Source: Auanema rhodensis (taxonomy: Eukaryota > Nematoda > Chromadorea > Rhabditida > Rhabditidae). Taken from it: a stretch of 64,000 bases of DNA. The number at the start of each line of letters is the position of its first letter. The first letter of the stretch is position 1. The stretch covers positions 2,790,001-2,854,000 of the forward strand of contig OZ059896.1 in the NCBI GenBank assembly GCA_964057225.1, read 5' to 3'. Both the position numbers and the translations under genes were made by a program. This document shows, piece after piece, positions 37,475-51,400 of this stretch. Below the pieces are notes generated by a model. That model saw only the letters and a program-made list of their open reading frames with translations, was not told the DNA's origin and made no database searches.

Positions 37475-40466
37475 AAAGTCATGGTTACCATGAACCAATA
37501 TCAATAAAAAATTGTTTTTAGACTAATATGGACATGGGGAATCTAATTTTGAAAATCGCATCTCTTTATCTTTCACGTGAAGCGAGTTACATATAAAGTG
37601 CACATCACGTGTACATTTAATTAGCATAAATTAAAGTTCACGTAAATTTCAAAGTCATGGTTACCATGCACCAATATTAATAAAAATTTGTTTTTAGATT
37701 AATATGGACATGGGGAATCTAATTTTGAAAACCGCATCTCTTTATCTTTCACGTGAAGCGAGTTACATACCAAGTGCACATCACGTGTACATTTAATTAG
37801 CATAAATTAAAGTTCACGTAAATTTCAAAGTCATGGTTACCATGCACCAATATCAATAAAAATTTGTTTTTAGACTAATATGGACATGGGGAATCTAATT
37901 TTGGAAACCGCATCTCTTTATTTTTCACGTGAAGCGAGTTACATACCGAGTGCACATCACGTGTACATTTAATTAGCATAAATTAAAGTTCACGTAAATT
38001 TCAAAGTCATGGTTACCATGCACCAATATCAATAAAAATTTGTTTTTAGACTAATATGGACATGGGGAATCTAATTTTGGAAACCGCATCTCTTTATTTT
38101 TCACGTGAAGCGAGTTACATACCAAGTGCACATCACGTGTACATTTAATTAGCATAAATTAAAGTTCACGTAAATTTCAAAGTCATGGTTACCATGCACC
38201 AATATCAATAAAAATTTGTTTTTAGACTAATATGGACATGGGGAATCTAATTTTGAAAATCGCATCTCTTTATCTTTCACGTGAAGCGAGTTACATACCA
38301 AGTGCACATCACGTGTACATTTAATTAGCATAAATTAAAGTTCACGTAAATTTCAAAGTCATGGTTACCATGAACCAATATCAATAAAAATTTGTTTTTA
38401 GACTAATATGGACATGGGGAATCTAATTTTGAAAATCGCATCTCTTTATCTTTCACGTGAAGCGAGTTACATACCAAGTGCACATCACGTGTACATTTAA
38501 TTAGCATAAATTAAAGTTCACGTAAATTTCAAAGTCATGGTTACCATGCACCAATATCAATAAAAATTTGTTTTTAGACTAATATGGACATGGGGAATCT
38601 AATTTTGAAAATCGCATCTCTTTATCTCTCACGTGAAGCGAGTTACATATAAAGTGCACATCACGTGTACATTTAATTAGCATAAATTAAAGTTCACGTA
38701 AATTTCAAAGTCATGGTTACCATGCACCAATATTAATAAAAATTTGTTTTTAGATTAATATGGACATGGGGAATCTAATTTTGAAAACCGCATCTCTTTA
38801 TCTTTCACGTGAAGCGAGTTACATACCAAGTGCACATCACGTGTACATTTAATTAGCATAAATTAAAGTTCACGTAAATTTCAAAGTCATGGTTACCATG
38901 CACCAATATCAATAAAAATTTGTTTTTAGACTAATATGGACATGGGGAATCTAATTTTGAAAATCGCATCTCTTTATCTTTCACGTGAAGCGAGTTACAT
39001 ACCAAGTGCACATCACGTGTACATTTAATTAGCATAAATTAAAGTTCACGTAAATTTCAAAGTCATGGTTACCATGCACCAATATTAATAAAAATTTGTT
39101 TTTAGATTAATATGGACATGGGGAATCTAATTTTGAAAACCGCATCTCTTTATCTTTCACGTGAAGCGAGTTACATACCAAGTGCACATCACGTGTACAT
39201 TTAATTAGCATAAATTAAAGTTCACGTAAATTTCAAAGTCATGGTTACCATGCACCAATATCAATAAAAATTCGTTTTTAGACTAATTTGGACATGGGGA
39301 ATCTAATTTTGAAAACCGCATCTCTTTATCTTTCACGTGAAGCGAGTTACATACCGAGTGCACATCACGTGTACATTTAATTAGCATAAATTAAAGTTCA
39401 CGTAAATTTCAAAGTCATGGTTACCATGAACCAATATCAATAAAAATTTGTTTTTAGACTAATATGGACATGGGGAATCTAATTTTGGAAACCGCATCTC
39501 TTTATTTTTCACGTGAAGCGAGTTACATACCAAGTGCACATCACGTGTACATTTAATTAGCATAAATTAAAGTTCACGTAAATTTCAAAGTCATGGTTAC
39601 CATGCACCAATATCAATAAAAATTTGTTTTTAGACTAATATGGACATGGGGAATCTAATTTTGAAAATCGCATCTCTTTATCTTTCACGTGAAGCGAGTT
39701 ACATACCAAGTGCACATCACGTGTACATTTAATTAGCATAAATTAAAGTTCACGTAAATTTCAAAGTCATGGTTACCATGAACCAATATCAATAAAAATT
39801 TGTTTTTAGACTAATATGGACATGGGGAATCTAATTTTGAAAACCGCATCTCTTTATCTCTCACGTGAAGCGAGTTACCTATAAAGTGCACATCACGTGT
39901 ACATTTAATTAGCATAAATTAAAGTTCACGTAAATTTCAAAGTCATGGTTACCATGCACCAATATTAATAAAAATTTGTTTTTAGATTAATATGGACATG
40001 GGGAATCTAATTTTGAAAACCGCATCTCTTTATCTTTCACGTGAAGCGAGTTACATACCAAGTGCACATCACGTGTACACTTAATTAGCATAAATTAATG
40101 TTCACGTAAATTTCAAAGTCATGGTTACCATGCACCAATATCAATAAAAATTGGTTTTTAGACTAATATGGACATGGGGAATCTAATTTTGAAAACCGCA
40201 TCTCTTTATCTTTCACGTGAAGCGAGTTACATACCAAGTGCACATCACGTGTACATTTAATTAGCATAAATTAAAGTTCACGTAAATTTCAAAGTCATGG
40301 TTACCATGCACCAATATCAATAAAAATTCGTTTTTAGACTAATTTGGACATGGGGAATCTAATTTTGAAAACCGCATCTCTTTATCTTTCACGTGAAGCG
40401 AGTTACATACCGAGTGCACATCACGTGTACATTTAATTAGCATAAATTAAAGTTCACGTAAATTTC
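37475..40466. repeat. Rearranged HOR segment with duplicated G and D units (monomers 214-230)
   Basis: The order is S, E, a 19c G with ccgag, a 19c G with ccaag, D, then two further 82t units (one with 19a, one with ataaag and tctctc), E, D, E, C, and a full G-D-S-E-H-C at 39,411-40,466. The S of that copy has a rare ttacctataaag. E units at 36,947 and 39,939 share ttaatgttc, 17 monomers apart, marking a displaced copy of S-E-H-C. Confidence 0.75.
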
Positions 40467-42402
40467 AAAGTCATGGTTACCATGAACCAATATCAATAAA
40501 AATTCGTTTTTAGACTAATTTGGACATGGGGAATCTAATTTTGAAAACCGCATCTCTTTATCTTTCACGTGAAGCGAGTTACATACCAAGTGCACATCAC
40601 GTGTACACTTAAATAGCATAAATTAAAGTTCACGTAAATTTCAAAGTCATGGTTACCATGCACCAATATCAATAAAAATTCGTTTTTAGACTAATTTGGA
40701 CATGGGGAATCTAATTTTGAAAACCGCATCTCTTTATCTCTCACGTGAAGCGAGTTACCTATAAAGTGCACATCACGTGTACATTTAATTAGCATAAATT
40801 AAAGTTCACGTAAATTTCAAAGTCATGGTTACCATGCACCAATATCAATAAAAATTCGTTTTTAGACTAATATGGACATGGGGAATCTAATTTTGAAAAC
40901 CGCATCTCTTTATCTTTCACGTGAAGCGAGTTACATACCAAGTGCACATCACGTGTACATTTAATTAGCATAAATTAAAGTTCACGTAAATTTCAAAGTC
41001 ATGGTTACCATGCACCAATATCAATAAAAATTCGTTTTTAGACTAATTTGGACATGGGGAATCTAATTTTGAAAACCGCATCTCTTTATCTTTCACGTGA
41101 AGCGAGTTACATACCGAGTGCACATCACGTGTACATTTAATTAGCATAAATTAAAGTTCACGTAAATTTCAAAGTCATGGTTACCATGAACCAATATCAA
41201 TAAAAATTTGTTTTTAGACTAATATGGACATGGGGAATCTAATTTTGAAAACCGCATCTCTTTATCTCTCACGTGAAGCGAGTTACCTATAAAGTGCACA
41301 TCACGTGTACATTTAATTAGCATAAATTAAAGTTCACGTAAATTTCAAAGTCATGGTTACCATGCACCAATATCAATAAAAATTTGTTTTTAGACTAATA
41401 TGGACATGGGGAATCTAATTTTGAAAATCGCATCTCTTTATCTTTCACGTGAAGCGAGTTACATACCAAGTGCACATCACGTGTACATTTAATTAGCATA
41501 AATTAAAGTTCACGTAAATTTCAAAGTCATGGTTACCATGAACCAATATCAATAAAAATTTGTTTTTAGACTAATATGGACATGGGGAATCTAATTTTGA
41601 AAACCGCATCTCTTTATCTTTCACGTGAAGCGAGTTACATATAAAGTGCACATCACGTGTACATTTAATTAGCATAAATTAAAGTTCACGTAAATTTCAA
41701 AGTCATGGTTACCATGCACCAATATCAATAAAAATTCGTTTTTAGACTAATTTGGACATGGGGAATCTAATTTTGAAAACCGCATCTCTTTATCTTTCAC
41801 GTGAAGCGAGTTACATACCGAGTGCACATCACGTGTACATTTAATTAGCATAAATTAAAGTTCACGTAAATTTCAAAGTCATGGTTACCATGAACCAATA
41901 TCAATAAAAATTCGTTTTTAGACTAATTTGGACATGGGGAATCTAATTTTGAAAACCGCATCTCTTTATCTTTCACGTGAAGCGAGTTACATACCAAGTG
42001 CACATCACGTGTACACTTAAATAGCATAAATTAAAGTTCACGTAAATTTCAAAGTCATGGTTACCATGCACCAATATCAATAAAAATTGGTTTTTAGACT
42101 AATATGGACATGGGGAATCTAATTTTGAAAACCGCATCTCTTTATCTTTCACGTGAAGCGAGTTACATACCAAGTGCACATCACGTGTACATTTAATTAG
42201 CATAAATTAAAGTTCACGTAAATTTCAAAGTCATGGTTACCATGCACCAATATCAATAAAAATTCGTTTTTAGACTAATATGGACATGGGGAATCTAATT
42301 TTGAAAACCGCATCTCTTTATCTTTCACGTGAAGCGAGTTACATACCAAGTGCACATCACGTGTACATTTAATTAGCATAAATTAAAGTTCACGTAAATT
42401 TC
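40291..42402. repeat. 8-monomer duplication rich in C-type units
   Basis: C (ccgag) at 40,291 and an unusual 19a C unit with 142c and aaatagc at 40,467 recur at 41,699 and 41,875. The aaatagc marker lies at 40,611 and 42,019, exactly 1,408 bp (eight monomers) apart. Units four to six also match: 39c with aatatgg, then C, then S. The third unit differs: a C/S chimera with ttacctataaag at 40,643 against H at 42,051. The rare ttacctataaag occurs three times, ending near 39,886, 40,766 and 41,294. Confidence 0.8.
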
Positions 42403-45400
42403 AAAGTCATGGTTACCATGCACCAATATCAATAAAAATTCGTTTTTAGACTAATTTGGACATGGGGAATCTAATTTTGAAAACCGCATCTCTTTATCTT
42501 TCACGTGAAGCGAGTTACATACCGAGTGCACATCACGTGTACATTTAATTAGCATAAATTAAAGTTCACGTAAATTTCAAAGTCATGGTTACCATGAACC
42601 AATATCAATAAAAATTTGTTTTTAGACTAATATGGACATGGGGAATCTAATTTTGAAAATCGCATCTCTTTATCTTTCACGTGAAGCGAGTTACATATAA
42701 AGTGCACATCACGTGTACATTTAATTAGCATAAATTAAAGTTCACGTAAATTTCAAAGTCATGGTTACCATGCACCAATATTAATAAAAATTTGTTTTTA
42801 GATTAATATGGACATGGGGAATCTAATTTTGAAAACCGCATCTCTTTATCTTTCACGTGAAGCGAGTTACATACCAAGTGCACATCACGTGTACATTTAA
42901 TTAGCATAAATTAAAGTTCACGTAAATTTCAAAGTCATGGTTACCATGCACCAATATCAATAAAAATTTGTTTTTAGACTAATATGGACATGGGGAATCT
43001 AATTTTGGAAACCGCATCTCTTTATTTTTCACGTGAAGCGAGTTACATACCGAGTGCACATCACGTGTACATTTAATTAGCATAAATTAAAGTTCACGTA
43101 AATTTCAAAGTCATGGTTACCATGCACCAATATCAATAAAAATTTGTTTTTAGACTAATATGGACATGGGGAATCTAATTTTGGAAACCGCATCTCTTTA
43201 TTTTTCACGTGAAGCGAGTTACATACCAAGTGCACATCACGTGTACATTTAATTAGCATAAATTAAAGTTCACGTAAATTTCAAAGTCATGGTTACCATG
43301 CACCAATATCAATAAAAATTTGTTTTTAGACTAATATGGACATGGGGAATCTAATTTTGAAAATCGCATCTCTTTATCTTTCACGTGAAGCGAGTTACAT
43401 ACCAAGTGCACATCACGTGTACATTTAATTAGCATAAATTAAAGTTCACGTAAATTTCAAAGTCATGGTTACCATGAACCAATATCAATAAAAATTTGTT
43501 TTTAGACTAATATGGACATGGGGAATCTAATTTTGAAAATCGCATCTCTTTATCTTTCACGTGAAGCGAGTTACATATAAAGTGCACATCACGTGTACAT
43601 TTAATTAGCATAAATTAAAGTTCACGTAAATTTCAAAGTCATGGTTACCATGCACCAATATTAATAAAAATTTGTTTTTAGATTAATATGGACATGGGGA
43701 ATCTAATTTTGAAAACCGCATCTCTTTATCTTTCACGTGAAGCGAGTTACATACCAAGTGCACATCACGTGTACACTTAATTAGCATAAATTAAAGTTCA
43801 CGTAAATTTCAAAGTCATGGTTACCATGCACCAATATCAATAAAAATTGGTTTTCAGACTAATATGGACATGGGGAATCTAATTTTGAAAACCGCATCTC
43901 TTTATCTTTCACGTGAAGCGAGTTACATACCAAGTGCACATCACGTGTACATTTAATTAGCATAAATTAAAGTTCACGTAAATTTCAAAGTCATGGTTAC
44001 CATGCACCAATATCAATAAAAATTCGTTTTTAGACTAATTTGGACATGGGGAATCTAATTTTGAAAACCGCATCTCTTTATCTTTCACGTGAAGCGAGTT
44101 ACATACCGAGTGCACATCACGTGTACATTTAATTAGCATAAATTAAAGTTCACGTAAATTTCAAAGTCATGGTTACCATGAACCAATATCAATAAAAATT
44201 TGTTTTTAGACTAATATGGACATGGGGAATCTAATTTTGGAAACCGCATCTCTTTATTTTTCAAGTGAAGCGAGTTACATACCAAGTGCACATCACGTGT
44301 ACATTTAATTAGCATAAATTAAAGTTCACGTAAATTTCAAAGTCATGGTTACCATGCACCAATATCAATAAAAATTTGTTTTTAGACTAATATGGACATG
44401 GGGAATCTAATTTTGAAAATCGCATCTCTTTATCTTTCACGTGAAGCGAGTTACATACCAAGTGCACATCACGTGTACATTTAATTAGCATAAATTAAAG
44501 TTCACGTAAATTTCAAAGTCATGGTTACCATGAACCAATATCAATAAAAATTTGTTTTTAGACTAATATGGACATGGGGAATCTAATTTTGAGAATCGCA
44601 TCTCTTTATCTTTCACGTGAAGCGAGTTACATATAAAGTGCACATCACGTGTACATTTAATTAGCATAAATTAAAGTTCACGTAAATTTCAAAGTCATGG
44701 TTACCATGCACCAATATTAATAAAAATTTGTTTTTAGATTAATATGGACATGGGGAATCTAATTTTGAAAACCGCATCTCTTTATCTTTCACGTGAAGCG
44801 AGTTACATACCAAGTGCACATCACGTGTACATTTAATTAGCATAAATTAAAGTTCACGTAAATTTCAAAGTCATGGTTACCATGCACCAATATCAATAAA
44901 AATTCGTTTTTAGACTAATTTGGACATGGGGAATCTAATTTTGAAAACCGCATCTCTTTATCTTTCACGTGAAGCGAGTTACATACCGAGTGCACATCAC
45001 GTGTACATTTAATTAGCATAAATTAAAGTTCACGTAAATTTCAAAGTCATGGTTACCATGAACCAATATCAATAAAAATTTGTTTTTAGACTAATATGTA
45101 CATGGGGAATCTAATTTTGGAAACCGCATCTCTTTATTTTTCACGTGAAGCGAGTTACATACCAAGTGCACATCAAGTGTACATTTAATTAGCATAAATT
45201 AAAGTTCACGTAAATTTCAAAGTCATGGTTACCATGCACCAATATCAATAAAAATTTGTTTTTAGACTAATATGGACATGGGGAATCTAATTTTGAAAAT
45301 CGCATCTCTTTATCTTTCACGTGAAGCGAGTTACATACCAAGTGCACATCACGTGTACATTTAATTAGCATAAATTAAAGTTCACGTAAATTTCGAAGTC

Positions 45401-48400
45401 ATGGTTACCATGAACCAATATCAATAAAAATTTGTTTTTAGACTAATATGGACATGGGGAATCTAATTTTGAAAATCGCATCTCTTTATCTTTCACGTGA
45501 AGCGAGTTACATACCAAGTGCACATCACGTGTACATTTAATTAGCATAAATTAAAGTTCACGTAAATTTCAAAGTCATGGTTACCATGCACCAATAATCA
45601 TAAAAATTTGTTTTTAGATTAATATGGACATGGGGAATCTAATTTTGAAAACCGCATCTCTTTATCTTTCACGTGAAGCGAGTTACATACCAAGTGCACA
45701 TCACGTGTACATTTAATTAGCATAAATTAAAGTTCACGTAAATTTCAAAGTCATGGTTACCATGAACCAATATCAATAAAAATTTGTTTTTAGACTAATA
45801 TGGACATGGGGAATCTAATTTTGAAAATCGCATCTCTTTATCTTTCACGTGAAGCGAGTTACATACCAAGTGCACATCACGTGTACATTTAATTAGCATA
45901 AATTAAAGTTCACGTAAATTTCAAAGTCATGGTTACCATGCACCAATATTAATAAAAATTTGTTTTTAGATTAATATGGACATGGGGAATCTAATTTTGA
46001 AAACCGCATCTCTTTATCTTTCACGTGAAGCGAGTTACATACCAAGTGCACATCACGTGTACACTTAATTAGCATAAATTAAAGTTCACGTAAATTTCAA
46101 AGTCATGGTTACCATGCACCAATATCAATAAAAATTGGTTTTTAGACTAATATGGACATGGGGAATCTAATTTTGAAAACCGCATCTCTTTATCTTTCAC
46201 GTGAAGCGAGTTACATACCAAGTGCACATCACGTGTACACTTAATTAGCATAAATTAAAGTTCACGTAAATTTCAAAGTCATGGTTACCATGCACCAATA
46301 TCAATAAAAATTGGTTTTTAGACTAATATGGACATGGGGAATCTAATTTTGAGAACCGCATCTCTTTATCTTTCACGTGAAGCGAGTTACATACCAAGTG
46401 CACATCACGTGTACATTTAATTAGCATAAATTAAAGTTCACGTAAATTTCAAAGTCATGGTTACCATGCACCAATATCAATAAAAATTCGTTTTTAGACT
46501 AATTTGGACATGGGGAATCTAATTTTGAAAACCGCATCTCTTTATCTTTCACGTGAAGCGAGTTACATACCGAGTGCACATCACGTGTACATTTAATTAG
46601 CATAAATTAAAGTTCACGTAAATTTCAAAGTCATGGTTACCATGAACCAATATCAATAAAAATTTGTTTTTAGACTAATATGGACATGGGGAATCTAATT
46701 TTGGAAACCGCATCTCTTTATTTTTCACGTGAAGCGAGTTACATACCAAGTGCACATCACGTGTACATTTAATTAGCATAAATTAAAGTTCACGTAAATT
46801 TCAAAGTCATGGTTACCATGCACCAATATCAATAAAAATTTGTTTTTAGACTAATATGGACATGGAGAATCTAATTTTGAAAATCGCATCTCTTTATCTT
46901 TCACGTGAAGCGAGTTACATACCAAGTGCACATCACGTGTACATTTAATTAGCATAAATTAAAGTTCACGTAAATTTCAAAGTCATGGTTACCATGAACC
47001 AATATCAATAAAAATTTGTTTTTAGACTAATATGGACATGGGGAATCTAATTTTGAAAACCGCATCTCTTTATCTTTCACGTGAAGCGAGTTACATACCA
47101 AGTGCACATCACGTGTACACTTAATTAGCATAAATTAAAGTTCACGTAAATTTCAAAGTCATGGTTACCATGCACCAATATCAATAAAAATTGGTTTTTA
47201 GACTAATATGGACATGGGGAATCTAATTTTGAAAACCGCATCTCTTTATCTTTCACGTGAAGCGAGTTACATACCAAGTGCACATCACGTGTACATTTAA
47301 TTAGCATAAATTAAAGTTCACGTAAATTTCAAAGTCATGGTTACCATGCACCAATATTAATAAAAATTTGTTTTTAGATTAATATGGACATGGGGAATCT
47401 AATTTTGAAAACCGCATCTATTTATCTTTCACGTGAAGCGAGTTACATACCAAGTGCACATCACGTGTACACTTAATTAGCATAAATTAAAGTTCACGTA
47501 AATTTCAAAGTCATGGTTACCATGCACCAATATCAATAAAAATTGGTTTTTAGACTAATATGGACATGGGGAATCTAATTTTGAAAACCGCATCTCTTTA
47601 TCTTTCACGTGAAGCGAGTTACATACCAAGTGCACATCACGTGTACATTTAATTAGCATAAATTAAAGTTCACGTAAATTTCAAAGTCATGGTTACCATG
47701 CACCAATATCAATAAAAATTTGTTTTTAGACTAATATGGACATGGGGAATCTAATTTTGAAAATCGCATCTCTTTATCTTTCACGTGAAGCGAGTTACAT
47801 ACCAAGTGCACATCACGTGTACATTTAATTAGCATAAATTAAAGTTCACGTAAATTTCAAAGTCATGGTTACCATGAACCAATATCAATAAAAATTTGTT
47901 TTTAGACTAATATGGACATGGGGAATCTAATTTTGAAAATCGCATCTCTTTATCTTTCACGTGAAGCGAGTTACATATAAAGTGCACATCACGTGTACAT
48001 TTAATTAGCATAAATTAAAGTTCACGTAAATTTCAAAGTCATGGTTACCATGCACCAATATTAATAAAAATTTGTTTTTAGATTAATATGGACATGGGGA
48101 ATCTAATTTTGAAAACCGCATCTCTTTATCTTTCACGTGAAGCGAGTTACATACCAAGTGCACATCACGTGTACATTTAATTAGCATAAATTAAAGTTCA
48201 CGTAAATTTCAAAGTCATGGTTACCATGCACCAATATCAATAAAAATTGGTTTTTAGACTAATATGGACATGGGGAATCTAATTTTGAAAACCGCATCTC
48301 TTTATCTTTCACGTGAAGCGAGTTACATACCAAGTGCACATCACGTGTACATTTAATTAGCATAAATTAAAGTTCACGTAAATTTCAAAGTCATGGTTAC

Positions 48401-51400
48401 CATGAACCAATATCAATAAAAATTTGTTTTTAGACTAATATGGACATGGGGAATCTAATTTTGGAAACCGCATCTCTTTATTTTTCACGTGAAGCGAGTT
48501 ACATACCAAGTGCACATCACGTGTACATTTAATTAGCATAAATTAAAGTTCACGTAAATTTCAAAGTCATGGTTACCATGAACCAATATCAATAAAAATT
48601 TGTTTTTAGACTAATATGGACATGGGGAATCTAATTTTGAAAATCGCATCTCTTTATCTTTCACGTGAAGCGAGTTACATATAAAGTGCACATCACGTGT
48701 ACATTTAATTAGCATAAATTAAAGTTCACGTAAATTTCAAAGTCATGGTTACCATGCACCAATATTAATAAAAATTTGTTTTTAGATTAATATGGACATG
48801 GGGAATCTAATTTTGAAAACCGCATCTCTTTATCTTTCACGTGAAGCGAGTTACATACCAAGTGCACATCACGTGTACATTTAATTAGCATAAATTAAAG
48901 TTCACGTAAATTTCAAAGTCATGGTTACCATGCACCAATATCAATAAAAATTCGTTTTTAGACTAATTTGGACATGGGGAATCTAATTTTGAAAACCGCA
49001 TCTCTTTATCTTTCACGTGAAGCGAGTTACATACCGAGTGCACATCACGTGTACATTTAATTAGCATAAATTAAAGTTCACGTAAATTTCAAAGTCATGG
49101 TTACCATGAACCAATATCAATAAAAATTTGTTTTTAGACTAATATGGACATGGGGAATCTAATTTTGGAAACCGCATCTCTTTATTTTTCACGTGAAGCG
49201 AGTTACATACCAAGTGCACATCACGTGTACATTTAATTAGCATAAATTAAAGTTCACGTAAATTTCAAAGTCATGGTTACCATGCACCAATATCAATAAA
49301 AATTTGTTTTTAGACTAATATGGACATGGGGAATCTAATTTTGAAAATCGCATCTCTTTATCTTTCACGTGAAGCGAGTTACATATAAAGTGCACATCAC
49401 GTGTACATTTAATTAGCATAAATTAAAGTTCACGTAAATTTCAAAGTCATGGTTACCATGCACCAATATTAATAAAAATTTGTTTTTAGATTAATATGGA
49501 CATGGGGAATCTAATTTTGAAAACCGCATCTCTTTATCTTTCACGTGAAGCGAGTTACATACCAAGTGCACATCACGTGTACACTTAATTAGCATAAATT
49601 AAAGTTCACGTAAATTTCAAAGTCAAGGTTACCATGAACCAATATCAATAAAAATTTGTTTTTAGACTAATATGGACATGGGGAATCTAATTTTGAAAAT
49701 CGCATCTCTTTATCTTTCACGTGAAGCGAGTTACATACCAAGTGCACATCACGTGTACATTTAATTAGCATAAATTAAAGTTCACGTAAATTTCAAAGTC
49801 ATGGTTACCATGCACCAATATTAATAAAAATTTGTTTTTAGATTAATATGGACATGGGGAATCTAATTTTGAAAACCGCATCTCTTTATCTTTCACGTGA
49901 AGCGAGTTACATACCAAGTGCACATCACGTGTACACTTAATTAGCATAAATTAAAGTTCACGTAAATTTCAAAGTCATGGTTACCATGCACCAATATCAA
50001 TAAAAATTGGTTTTTAGACTAATATGGACATGGGGAATCTAATTTTGAAAACCGCATCTCTTTATCTTTCACGTGAAGCGAGTTACATACCAAGTGCACA
50101 TCACGTGTACATTTAATTAGCATAAATTAAAGTTCACGTAAATTTCAAAGTCATGGTTACCATGCACCAATATCAATAAAAATTCGTTTTTAGACTAATT
50201 TGGACATGGGGAATCTAATTTTGAAAACCGCATCTCTTTATCTTTCACGTGAAGCGAGTTACATACCGAGTGCACATCACGTGTACATTTAATTAGCATA
50301 AATTAAAGTTCACGTAAATTTCAAAGTCATGGTTACCATGAACCAATATCAATAAAAATTTGTTTTTAGACTAATATGGACATGGGGAATCTAATTTTGA
50401 AAACCGCATCTCTTTATTTTTCACGTGAAGCGAGTTACATACCAAGTGCACATCACGTGTACATTTAATTAGCATAAATTAAAGTTCACGTAAATTTCAA
50501 AGTCATGGTTACCATGCACCAATATCAATAAAAATTTGTTTTTAGACTAATATGGACATGGAGAATCTAATTTTGAAAATCGCATCTCTTTATCTTTCAC
50601 GTGAAGCGAGTTACATACCAAGTGCACATCACGTGTACATTTAATTAGCATAAATTAAAGTTCACGTAAATTTCAAAGTCATGGTTACCATGAACCAATA
50701 TCAATAAAAATTTGTTTTTAGACTAATATGGACATGGGGAATCTAATTTTGAAAACCGCATCTCTTTATCTTTCACGTGAAGCGAGTTACATACCAAGTG
50801 CACATCACGTGTACACTTAATTAGCATAAATTAAAGTTCACGTAAATTTCAAAGTCATGGTTACCATGCACCAATATCAATAAAAATTGGTTTTTAGACT
50901 AATATGGACATGGGGAATCTAATTTTGAAAACCGCATCTCTTTATCTTTCACGTGAAGCGAGTTACATACCAAGTGCACATCACGTGTACACTTAATTAG
51001 CATAAATTAAAGTTCACGTAAATTTCAAAGTCATGGTTACCATGCACCAATATCAATAAAAATTTGTTTTTAGACTAATATGGACATGGGGAATCTAATT
51101 TTGAAAACCGCATCTCTTTATCTTTCACGTGAAGCGAGTTACATACCAAGTGCACATCACGTGTACATTTAATTAGCATAAATTAAAGTTCACGTAAATT
51201 TCAAAGTCATGGTTACCATGAACCAATATCAATAAAAATTTGTTTTTAGACTAATATGGACATGGGGAATCTAATTTTGAATACCGCATCTCTTTATCTT
51301 TCACGTGAAGCGAGTTACATACCAAGTGCACATCACGTGTACATTTAATTAGCATAAATTAAAGTTCACGTAAATTTCAAAGTCATGGTTACCATGCACC

